The translations under genes and the position numbers were made by a program. Below the pieces are notes generated by a model, which saw only the letters and a list, made by a program, of their open reading frames with translations, was not told where the DNA came from and ran no database searches. Shown piece by piece: positions 56,660-64,000 of a stretch of DNA of 64,000 nt (within the stretch, counting starts at the first letter, position 1; the number at the start of each line of letters is the position of its first letter). The stretch is from Bremerella cremea (GTDB lineage: Bacteria > Planctomycetota > Planctomycetia > Pirellulales > Pirellulaceae). The stretch is taken from NCBI RefSeq assembly GCF_003335505.1, contig NZ_QPEX01000010.1, positions 372,001 to 436,000 on the forward strand, given 5' to 3'.

Positions 56660-57379
56660 ATGAAGCAGGAATTTCCAGAAGGCTTGGTCGATCAATTGTT
56701 CGACTGCCTGGGCGACGTTGTGTATTGCGTGAAGGATCTCGCAGGCTGTTACACGACGGTCAACCATGCCTTTGCCGAACGGGTAGGTGCCAACGACCCC
56801 AGCGAGATCATCGGCAAAACGGCGTCGCAGTGCTTCGATGCCGAGTTGGCCAAACTTTACGACGACCAGGATCGCCAGGTCGTTGCAACAGGCCAACCGC
56901 TGCGTGATCTCTTAGAGTTGATCTCGCACGGCGACGGTTCGCGAGGGTGGTACCTATCCAACAAATTCCCTTTGGTAAACGACCAAGGAGTAATCACCGG
57001 CGTGGTGGCGGTCTCGCAAGATTTAAAGCAACCCAGCGATAGCGATCTGGAACTGGCCGATCTGAAAGCAACGCTCGACTTCATCCGAACGAATATCGCG
57101 CAGCCACTAAAAACGGAGGAATTAGCCGACTACGTTGGACTTTCCCCCACCCAGCTCGACCGTCGCATGCGTCGCGTATTCCGTCTGTCGACGAAGAAGT
57201 TTGTGATGAAATATCGCCTCGAACTTGCTTCTCAACTGCTGATCACCACCCAGCAGTCCTTGTCCGAGATCGCCCTGGCGTGCGGTTTTAGCGACCAAAG
57301 CGCCTTTACGCGCCACTTTGGCGCAGCGGCGAATCAAACGCCCTTGGCATACCGTAAGTCCCACCAGAGACTGGGTTAG
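56660..57379 (+). CDS. PAS-AraC transcriptional regulator, probable putA regulator
   Basis: The 239-aa protein has the same architecture as the 44161-44886 gene: PAS domain (LFDCLGDVVYCVKDLAGCYTTVN, GVVAVSQDL) and AraC domain (LADYVGLSPTQLDRRMRRVFRL, then EIALACGFSDQSAFTRHF). Shared LDRRMRRVF and QSAFTR stretches show recent common origin. It is 147 bases upstream of putA on the same strand, so it probably activates proline catabolism. Confidence 0.93.
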   Translation: MKQEFPEGLVDQLFDCLGDVVYCVKDLAGCYTTVNHAFAERVGANDPSEIIGKTASQCFDAELAKLYDDQDRQVVATGQPLRDLLELISHGDGSRGWYLSNKFPLVNDQGVITGVVAVSQDLKQPSDSDLELADLKATLDFIRTNIAQPLKTEELADYVGLSPTQLDRRMRRVFRLSTKKFVMKYRLELASQLLITTQQSLSEIALACGFSDQSAFTRHFGAAANQTPLAYRKSHQRLG

Positions 57380-57526
57380 GGAAATTCGGCCGTTTCTTCT
57401 TTGTCGTTTTTAGACAGAAACAATCGTCGTCGGCATACGATTTGTTCAATACTGCGCAGCCCTTGGATTCGTAGAATTCCCACATGGAATTTGACCAAGA
57501 AGGCTCTTTAGCGAAGGCGCAGTGAC

Positions 57527-60500
57527 GTGCAAACCGCAACGCATACTCGACCATCTTTGACACGTGCCGACTTTCAAACGCTCCCCCAGGAAGCGATTTT
57601 GCTTGCTGCTGAGATCTTGCAGGCTTCCCAAGCCCGAGCGACTCAGGCCGATAAAGCGAACTTGGCGAAAGTGGCAGGCCTGATCGAAGACAAAGCGGGT
57701 AAAGAGCTTACCGTTGCCATGGCCGACCAGGTGCTACGCATCAAGAATCCACGTCGCTCGGCCCATCAACTCAAGTCACTCATCAAACAACATGGCCTGC
57801 CGAAATATTTCAGCCCGCTCGATCGCTGTTTGTTGCAACTTGGTTGCTGGGCAGCGCAAGTTGCGCCTGGCCTGGTGATGCCGCTGGTTCGCCAACGGAT
57901 TCAGAGCGAATCTTCCCACGTGATTATTTCGGCGGAAAAAGAGTCGTTCGCCAAATACCTGGCCGAGCGGAAACGGGAAGGAATTCGCGTCAACTTAAAC
58001 CAACTCGGCGAAGCTGTGCTCGGTAACGCAGAAGCCGAGCGGCGCATGGAAAAGTACCTGCAGCGGCTGGCCGATCCCCAGATTCGTTATGTCTCGGTCA
58101 AGCTCTCCTCGGTGGCGGCTCACATCAGCTTAACAGGTTACGAACAAACGCTGACCACCATCAAAGAGCGGCTTCGCACGCTCTACCGAGCCGCCATGCA
58201 AGATGGCCTTGGCCAGCATCGTTTCGTCAATTTGGACATGGAAGAATATCGCGACTTATATCTGACGGTCGACGTGTTCCGTTCTGTGTTAGACGAACCA
58301 GAATTCAAACACCTTTCAGCGGGAATTGTCTTACAAGCCTACCTGCCTGACTCGCATGAAGTGCAGAAATCGCTCACCGCTTGGGCCTGCGAGCGTGTCG
58401 CCCAAGGCGGAGCCGATATCAAGATTCGCTTGGTAAAAGGTGCCAACTTGGCCATGGAACAGGTCGAAGCTTCGATCCATGGCTGGCCCCAGGCACCCTA
58501 TCACACGAAGACGGAAACCGACGCCAACTACAAACGAATGGTCGAGTTCGCCTTACGTCCGGAAAATATGCCAGGCGTCCGGATCGGGTTGGCCAGCCAC
58601 AACTTGTTCGACATTTCCTTCGCTTTGCTGTTGGCTGAAAAACGGAATGTGCGGAAGCGAGTCGAGTTCGAGATGCTGGAAGGGATGGCCAACGCGCAAG
58701 CCCACGAGGTTCGCGACCGGACTGGCGACCTCTTGGTTTACGCCCCAATCTGCTACGACGCCGACTTCGATTCAGCGGTTGCTTACTTGGTGCGTCGTTT
58801 CGACGAGAACACTCAGCCTGGTAGCTTCCTGGGCTCGCTTTTCAATCTGCAGGTCGACTCTCCGGCTTGGGACACGCAAAGTCAAATGTTTCTGGATGCC
58901 TGCCAACTTGCTTGGTCCGGAAATCTTCGTACCTGTCCTAATCGAATTCAAAATCGCGCTGCCGAGCATTTTCATCCGTCCGACGCCCAACACCCCTTCC
59001 AGAACACGCCGAATACCGACTTTTCGATCCCCGCAAATCGCGCCTGGATCGAACGCCTTGTTGCCCAGTGGAAAACCAAGACTTTTGACACCTTGCCGAT
59101 CACAGTCGGCGGGCAGGAAGTGCAGACCGAAACGGTTGTTGACGGGCACGATCCTTCCCGACCGGGGCATCTTCTTTATCGCTACTCGTGCGGGGATGCT
59201 TCCCAGGTTGAGTTGGCTTTGGCAACGGCTAAGCGTGCCCAAACAGGCTGGGATGCGTTAGGCATCACCAAGCGAGCCGAGATATTGCGTAGCTTCGCCG
59301 CCGTAGCTGCCGAAGAACGAGGTGATCTGATCGGCGTGATGATGGGGGACGCAGGCAAAGCCGTGGTCGAGAGCGATGCCGAGATCAGCGAAGCGATCGA
59401 CTTTGCTGAATATTACAGCCGCTCGCTCGATACCGACGGCTGGTACGATGGTACGTCTCCCACAGCATTAGGTGTTGTGGTCGTGACGCCGCCGTGGAAT
59501 TTCCCTTATGCCATCCCGGCCGGTGGCTGCCTGGCTGCGTTAATGGCTGGCAACACGGTTATCTTGAAGCCAGCCCCTGAGACCGTTCTCACCGCGTGGT
59601 ATTTGGCTTGCCAACTGTGGAAAGCAGGCGTGCCGCGCGACGTACTGCAATTCTTGCCGCTGATCGATGGCGAGAATGGAACCAAGTTACTGAGCGACGA
59701 TCGGGTGGGTGCGGTCGTTCTCACGGGCGCCTATTCAACCGCGCAGTTGTTCAAGTCGTGGAAACCGAACATGCGTCTCTATGCGGAAACAAGCGGCAAG
59801 AACAGCATGATCATCTCCTCAGCCGCTGACCTTGACCTGGCCATTAAAGACCTGGTGCAAGGCGCGTTCGGCCACGCCGGGCAAAAGTGTTCGGCAACCA
59901 GTTTGGCAATCGTGCAGCGTGATGTTTACGAGAGCGAGCAGTTCCGTAGCCAGCTTCGCGACGCCGCTGCCAGTATGCACGTTGCTTCGGCCTGGGATCT
60001 TACCGCCGAAGTCACACCGATCATTCGCGAACCCCATGCAGAGCTACAGCGTGGTTTAACTCAGCTTGAACCAGGCGAAACGTGGCTGCTAGAACCGAAG
60101 ATGATCGATAACAACCCTTGCCTCTGGAGCCCAGGCATTCGCTTGGGAGTGAAGCCTGGCAGTTGGTACCATCGGACGGAATGCTTCGGTCCGGTGCTGG
60201 GGATTATTCCGGTGGACACCCTCGACGAAGCCATCGCCATTCAAAACGATAGCGAATTCGGATTGACCGGCGGGCTCTACTCGTTGGACGTCGACGAAAT
60301 CGCCCAATGGCGCGACGCCGTCGAAGTGGGCAACGCTTACATCAATCGTTCGACCACCGGAGCAATCGTCCAGCGACAACCGTTTGGTGGCTGGAAACAT
60401 TCCTCGGTCGGTACCGGTGCCAAAGCAGGCGGGCCGAACTACGTCGCTTCGTTTAAGCACTGGCAGCAAACTTCTCCGTCTGTGCTGGGGTTGCCTCTCA

Positions 60501-61060
60501 CCGCAAAGTTGGCCCACTTGGTAGACCAGCTCGATACCAATGGCGAGTTGCGTTCAGCTGCTCAGAATTATCTGTACTGGTGGAACACTTATTTCTCGCG
60601 CGAACACGATCCTTCGCAACTTCACGGCGAAGACAACCACTTCCGCTATCGTCCCCTGGCCTTTCACGCAATTCGCTGGACCGGCATAGACGAGGGTCAA
60701 CAAGACGTACTGCGAGCGGCCGTGCTGTGCCACATGGCCCGGGTGCCGCTACACGTGAGTGCCACTTCACTACCTGATTGGGCCAAGTCACTTTCGCAAC
60801 TTCCCCATGTATCGCTGCATAGCGAAGACGCACCCACGTTCGTCCAGCGGATGGGCAACCTAAAAGGAGGAAGCGTGCGGGTGATTGCCGAACCTTTAAG
60901 CGAGGTGTTCTTGCCGCTGCACACGCAAGCCAATCGCTTGGTTGCATCGACCTGCCTGACCAATGGTCGCCTGGAATGGCTGAACTACTTGAAAGAGCAG
61001 TCGGTTACTGAAATCGTCCATCGCCACGGGAACACGCATTCTCAACGGCAACCTCGTTAG
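57527..61060 (+). CDS. putA: Bifunctional proline dehydrogenase/P5C dehydrogenase PutA
   Basis: The 1177-aa protein starts at GTG 57527. The proline dehydrogenase barrel (about 90-450) shows YVSVKLSSVAAHISLTGY, IKIRLVKGAN and YTKTETDANYKRM-like and LYAPICYDADFDSAVAYLVRR segments. The P5C dehydrogenase (about 520-990) has E754 (AETSGKN) and C788 (GQKCSATS) as catalytic residues and GNTVILKPAPE for NAD binding. A C-terminal 170-residue extension of the type seen in long PutAs follows. It oxidises proline to glutamate. No ribbon-helix-helix DNA-binding domain at the N-terminus, so it is not an autoregulator. Ends four bases into the convergent GNAT gene. Confidence 0.94.
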   Translation: MQTATHTRPSLTRADFQTLPQEAILLAAEILQASQARATQADKANLAKVAGLIEDKAGKELTVAMADQVLRIKNPRRSAHQLKSLIKQHGLPKYFSPLDRCLLQLGCWAAQVAPGLVMPLVRQRIQSESSHVIISAEKESFAKYLAERKREGIRVNLNQLGEAVLGNAEAERRMEKYLQRLADPQIRYVSVKLSSVAAHISLTGYEQTLTTIKERLRTLYRAAMQDGLGQHRFVNLDMEEYRDLYLTVDVFRSVLDEPEFKHLSAGIVLQAYLPDSHEVQKSLTAWACERVAQGGADIKIRLVKGANLAMEQVEASIHGWPQAPYHTKTETDANYKRMVEFALRPENMPGVRIGLASHNLFDISFALLLAEKRNVRKRVEFEMLEGMANAQAHEVRDRTGDLLVYAPICYDADFDSAVAYLVRRFDENTQPGSFLGSLFNLQVDSPAWDTQSQMFLDACQLAWSGNLRTCPNRIQNRAAEHFHPSDAQHPFQNTPNTDFSIPANRAWIERLVAQWKTKTFDTLPITVGGQEVQTETVVDGHDPSRPGHLLYRYSCGDASQVELALATAKRAQTGWDALGITKRAEILRSFAAVAAEERGDLIGVMMGDAGKAVVESDAEISEAIDFAEYYSRSLDTDGWYDGTSPTALGVVVVTPPWNFPYAIPAGGCLAALMAGNTVILKPAPETVLTAWYLACQLWKAGVPRDVLQFLPLIDGENGTKLLSDDRVGAVVLTGAYSTAQLFKSWKPNMRLYAETSGKNSMIISSAADLDLAIKDLVQGAFGHAGQKCSATSLAIVQRDVYESEQFRSQLRDAAASMHVASAWDLTAEVTPIIREPHAELQRGLTQLEPGETWLLEPKMIDNNPCLWSPGIRLGVKPGSWYHRTECFGPVLGIIPVDTLDEAIAIQNDSEFGLTGGLYSLDVDEIAQWRDAVEVGNAYINRSTTGAIVQRQPFGGWKHSSVGTGAKAGGPNYVASFKHWQQTSPSVLGLPLTAKLAHLVDQLDTNGELRSAAQNYLYWWNTYFSREHDPSQLHGEDNHFRYRPLAFHAIRWTGIDEGQQDVLRAAVLCHMARVPLHVSATSLPDWAKSLSQLPHVSLHSEDAPTFVQRMGNLKGGSVRVIAEPLSEVFLPLHTQANRLVASTCLTNGRLEWLNYLKEQSVTEIVHRHGNTHSQRQPR

Positions 61061-61995
61061 CTCGTTTCCGGCATGAAGGTCGGCATGATGACCCCTTCGG
61101 TTGGGGTCCATTGGCCGCGAACTTGCGAAACGTGCAGTTCGCAGTTCTTCGCTCCCCAGCCGTAACAGTATTGAACCAACAGGCTGGCCTCGACCGGTAC
61201 CAGCCAAACCGGCATCCGTCCGCGTTGCCGGTTCAGTTCAAAGTAAACCAGAGCGGCAGCGTCCTCTTCGGTTCGCATTACGCCGGGACCAAGCATGTTT
61301 GACCCCGGATGGCAAACCGACGCCAGGAATCCGTCGATTCCATTTCCATCAGCCGCATCGATCACGGCAACCTGCCAGATTCCTTGTTTGTTTTCGAGAA
61401 AGAAACGATGATCGTCCGGGCGCGCAATTTTATGCAGTTCGGCTTCGAGCGCGACGATCGCCTCTAGGTCGGCTAACGTCGCAGGGCGAACCCGGTCGAG
61501 CCCTGCCGGCTTGGTGCCCTGCTGAATCCCTTCTTCCGGCACCTGCAAAATCATGTCCTGAAACATAGCCCGGGGCACGAACCCGGCTCGATTGTAGAGC
61601 GAGAACGAGTCAAGATTCATCGCACTAGAAACCAACCTTAACGGCTTCTGTTGCATTTCGGACTGGTCGATGATAAACGCCAGCAAGTTCCGCGCAATCC
61701 CTTTGCCAAAGTGCTGAGGATGAACATTCATGATGCCCAACGACATGTGCGTCGACCGAGGGTGGTAAAAGCACGAACCGGCAATCTGGCCCGATGCTTC
61801 GCACACCGCTAAGACACAGCAGCCAGGATCAAGGGCTTCGTACACTTCGCAAAACAAACGTGCCGCCGAGGTCTCGCCTTGAAAAATCGGAGGTTTTCCG
61901 TTGGCTTGATACCACGCATTGGTGGAATGAAATATCAATGCCGCGACTTCATCCCAATCGTCTGATCGCATTGCTCGTAACAGGTAACTCGTCAT
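61057..61995 (-). CDS. GNAT acetyltransferase, tandem-domain
   Basis: The 312-aa protein has an N-terminal GNAT domain (RAMRSDDWDEVAAL, MNVHPQHFGKGIARNLLAFI, the acetyl-CoA loop) and a second, divergent GNAT-like half (RPATLADLEAIVALEAELH) without a clear acetyl-CoA loop, suggesting one active site. ATG 61995 follows a GGAAGAAG; the frame extends to 62031. Substrate unknown. It ends against putA with a four-base overlap. Confidence 0.85.
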   Translation of the reverse strand: MTSYLLRAMRSDDWDEVAALIFHSTNAWYQANGKPPIFQGETSAARLFCEVYEALDPGCCVLAVCEASGQIAGSCFYHPRSTHMSLGIMNVHPQHFGKGIARNLLAFIIDQSEMQQKPLRLVSSAMNLDSFSLYNRAGFVPRAMFQDMILQVPEEGIQQGTKPAGLDRVRPATLADLEAIVALEAELHKIARPDDHRFFLENKQGIWQVAVIDAADGNGIDGFLASVCHPGSNMLGPGVMRTEEDAAALVYFELNRQRGRMPVWLVPVEASLLVQYCYGWGAKNCELHVSQVRGQWTPTEGVIMPTFMPETS

Positions 61996-62417
61996 GGCTA
62001 CTTCTTCCAGGTTTTCAATTTCAAAAGCCAATCGGCGTAGCGAATGAAGCTTTTTTCACACGATCTAGCATGATAACGATTTTCCGTTCCATCGTTGCTC
62101 GTTTGCCAGCCGCCTATGTTCGGTTGGCTCAAGCACGCTGGCAATACGGATTCTCATTCTTTTTTCATTTACCCTTTCCCACCAAGTCGCTTTTTCCACA
62201 CATGTTTTTGCGTGGATAATTAAACACTCTTGAGAGGCAAACCAAGTCAAGCGTCCCAGAGGCCAGCTCTAATTGTTTCTTCCTGCCAAATGTCCGGTGG
62301 CTATTTGTGTCTGAATTTCGCGGCAAAATCACAAGAATTGACTTTCCTATTCTCTTGACCTAATATTTCGGTACCGAAGTAAATCATTCGCACCATTATC
62401 GCCCTACAAGGTTGCCG
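61996..62417. other. Intergenic region ahead of the MarR gene
   Basis: A 422-base gap between divergent genes. It holds the MarR palindrome and promoter elements near 62355-62384. The part 62010-62300 has no supportable gene. Confidence 0.5.
62355..62384 (+). promoter_or_regulatory. MarR operator palindrome in a promoter
   Basis: TTCGGTACCGAA (62367-62378) is a perfect 12-base palindrome, 40 bases before the MarR ATG. TTGACC (62355-62360) fits a -35; the -10 near 62378-62384 is poor. The palindrome sits between them, as expected for an autorepressor. Confidence 0.6.
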
Positions 62418-62942
62418 ATGCCGCCACCTACTCGTTCCTCAGACAAACGTTCGCAGTCCGCATCTGCCCCTAAAAAGTCCAAGCCGTCCGATTTAATTTG
62501 GGATCTTGGCCGGGCTTACTACGCCTATGTAGGACTTGTCGAGCGGGCCTTAGTCGAAGCAGGCTTGGGTGGTGTTATCCGACCGGGCATGGGGCACGTG
62601 CTAATGGTGTTATGTCAGCACGATCATCTCACCATTAAGGAGATTGCAGAACGCTCACAACTCGCCCAGTCAACCCTTACCGGTCTGCTTACCCGCATGA
62701 AAAAAGTTGGCCTCATCGTTCGCAAGCCAGATCCCTCGGACCGACGTGCGGTCCGTATTTCACTAACCACGAAAGGGCGTCAAGCCGAACGCGAAGTCCA
62801 GCTCGTGATCGATCAAATCACTGCCACCGCAGAACGAGGCATTGGTCTAGCCAAGGTCGGCTCGACAAGTGCCCTGCTCAAACGCTTGGCGTCAGCATTT
62901 CGAGAAGAGGAAGCCCGGTTGGCTGAGCAACAAACCAAGTAA
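62418..62942 (+). CDS. MarR-family transcriptional regulator
   Basis: The 174-aa protein has a winged-helix MarR domain (TIKEIAERSQLAQSTLTGLLTRM, KPDPSDRRAVRISLTTKG) flanked by a basic N-terminus and a helical tail. ATG 62418 is chosen over an in-frame TTG at 62412. The perfect palindrome at 62367-62378 is a likely own operator. The acetyl-CoA hydrolase gene starts 58 bases on in the same direction and is probably co-regulated. Confidence 0.92.
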   Translation: MPPPTRSSDKRSQSASAPKKSKPSDLIWDLGRAYYAYVGLVERALVEAGLGGVIRPGMGHVLMVLCQHDHLTIKEIAERSQLAQSTLTGLLTRMKKVGLIVRKPDPSDRRAVRISLTTKGRQAEREVQLVIDQITATAERGIGLAKVGSTSALLKRLASAFREEEARLAEQQTK

Positions 62943-63000
62943 CTTTGCCTATTTGTTTTCCGCCTCCCCACATCCCATTTGCATCTCTTGGAGTACTCTC

Positions 63001-64000
63001 GTGAACGGTCATCAACGAATCCAATGCTCTGCTCTGAAATCGAAAGTGATGTCGGCGGAAGCGGCGGCGGAACTAATTAAGCCTGGTAGCACCATCGGCA
63101 TGAGCGGCTTCACAGGCTCTGGCTACCCGAAGCTGGTTCCGCAAGCCCTTGCTGCACGGATCGAACAGGCCCGAGCGGCAGGCAATCCGTTTCGTGTGAA
63201 GATTTGGACCGGAGCTTCAACTGGCCCCGAACTGGACGGAGCCCTCGCGAGCGCTGATGGAATCGAATTTCGCCTTCCGTTCAACTCAGACCCAATCGCT
63301 CGCGATAAGATCAATCGAGGTGAAATGGATTATCTGGACATGCACTTGGGGCAAGTTGCTCCGATGGCGTGGCAAGGTTTTCTCGGCAAGATCAATACGG
63401 CCCTAATTGAAGTTTCCGGCATTCGTCCCGATGGTTCGCTCATTCCTTCGTCCTCGGTCGGTAACAACAAAACGTGGCTCGACCTGGCCGATCAAGTCAT
63501 TTTAGAGGTCAACCATTGGCAAAACGCCGATCTAGAAGGAATGCACGATATCTACTACGGCACCGCTTTGCCTCCCAATCGGGTGCCGATTCCGCTAGTT
63601 CGTCCGGACGATCGGATTGGCCAACCTTACTTCCGATGCGACCCTGACAAGATCGTGGCGATTGTCGAGACCGATTCGCCAGACCGAAACCTCCCTTATT
63701 CTCCTTCCGACGACAAGTCGTTCGCGATCGCTGGGCACTTGATCGAATTTCTTAAGCATGAAGTTCACCAAGGACGTTTGCCCCAATCGCTCTTGCCAAT
63801 TCAATCAGGCGTGGGCAATGTGACCAACGCGGTGCTGACCGGTCTGTTAGAAGGCCCTTTCGAGAACATGACTGCTTACTCGGAAGTGATCCAAGATCGG
63901 ATGCTCGATCTGCTAACGGCTGGCAAACTGCGGGTCGCTTCAGCTTGTGGGTTTTCACTCAGCACCGAAGCAGCAGCTTACTTCAACGACCATGTTCGTG
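63001..64000 (+). CDS. Acetyl-CoA hydrolase/CoA-transferase family protein (5' part)
   Basis: The gene runs off the right edge; 333 residues are visible from GTG 63001, with GGAG at 62990-62993. The N-terminal half has GSTIGMSGFTGSGYPKLVPQAL. The family signature LPIQSGVGNVTNAVL is present, followed by MTAYSEVIQDRMLDLL, whose Glu is the likely catalytic glutamate. Such enzymes move CoA between acetate, succinate or propionate. The upstream MarR gene is the probable regulator. The last ~170 residues are outside the window. Confidence 0.9.
   Translation, partial: MNGHQRIQCSALKSKVMSAEAAAELIKPGSTIGMSGFTGSGYPKLVPQALAARIEQARAAGNPFRVKIWTGASTGPELDGALASADGIEFRLPFNSDPIARDKINRGEMDYLDMHLGQVAPMAWQGFLGKINTALIEVSGIRPDGSLIPSSSVGNNKTWLDLADQVILEVNHWQNADLEGMHDIYYGTALPPNRVPIPLVRPDDRIGQPYFRCDPDKIVAIVETDSPDRNLPYSPSDDKSFAIAGHLIEFLKHEVHQGRLPQSLLPIQSGVGNVTNAVLTGLLEGPFENMTAYSEVIQDRMLDLLTAGKLRVASACGFSLSTEAAAYFNDHVR

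Overview
The window looks like a chromosomal segment of a marine planctomycete, most likely order Pirellulales (Blastopirellula/Bremerella-like). The pointers are lineage-typical families: a DUF1559 pseudopilin-like protein, a PSCyt1-DUF1549-DUF1553 cytochrome followed by a DUF1501 partner, an SHD1-domain protein, a type I sulfatase, and many short monocistronic or small-operon units with AraC-type regulators. No phage, insertion sequence, integrase or CRISPR array was seen. One tRNA gene is present (initiator tRNA-fMet). The assignment rests on gene content, not on rRNA.

Layout. 1-1105: no supportable gene. 1106-14120: GntR/FCD regulator, a two-box operator overlapping a promoter, then a tightly packed same-strand run: DUF1559 protein, small lipoprotein, PSCyt1/DUF1549/DUF1553 protein, DUF1501 protein, AstE/AspA-type deacylase, enolase-superfamily acid-sugar dehydratase, MFS anion symporter, SMP-30 lactonase and alpha/beta hydrolase. 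This reads as an inducible sugar-acid (or acylated sugar-acid) uptake and degradation operon. 14602-14675: tRNA-fMet. 14973-17123: membrane-anchored protein with a squalene-cyclase-like toroid.

17295-26239 is a coherent stress module: YqaE/Pmp3 protein, PA2169-type four-helix protein, small anchored protein, large hybrid histidine kinase, DUF1328 protein (too short for a normal ORF cut-off), a second four-helix protein, a sigma-54-dependent response regulator and Dps. Sites with the -24/-12 architecture lie upstream of four of these units. This is the strongest candidate for an undescribed regulatory system in the window.

26428-36615: a frameshifted small membrane protein, RecQ, a TPR-like pseudogene, a XylR-like AraC regulator divergent from a Gfo/Idh/MocA oxidoreductase, a lineage-type 57-aa protein, a divergent shikimate-kinase-like protein, a TIGR03364-like FAD oxidoreductase and a LamG-purple acid phosphatase. 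36612-41828: RND efflux operon with a TetR repressor and a perfect palindromic operator. 42132-44102: SHD1/beta-propeller-like protein.

44161-47251 (PAS-AraC regulator, LhpC-like deaminase, D-amino acid dehydrogenase) and 56660-61060 (paralogous PAS-AraC regulator, PutA) together suggest hydroxyproline/proline catabolism. Between them, 47363-55353 holds a sulfatase and a sialic-acid operon: eukaryotic-type N-acetylneuraminate lyase, a single-chain fusion of a NanM-like kelch mutarotase with a sodium:solute symporter, an AGE-family epimerase, and a XylR-like regulator. The window ends with a metallophosphoesterase (before PutA), a tandem GNAT protein, a MarR regulator with its own palindrome, and the 5' part of an acetyl-CoA hydrolase/CoA-transferase gene.
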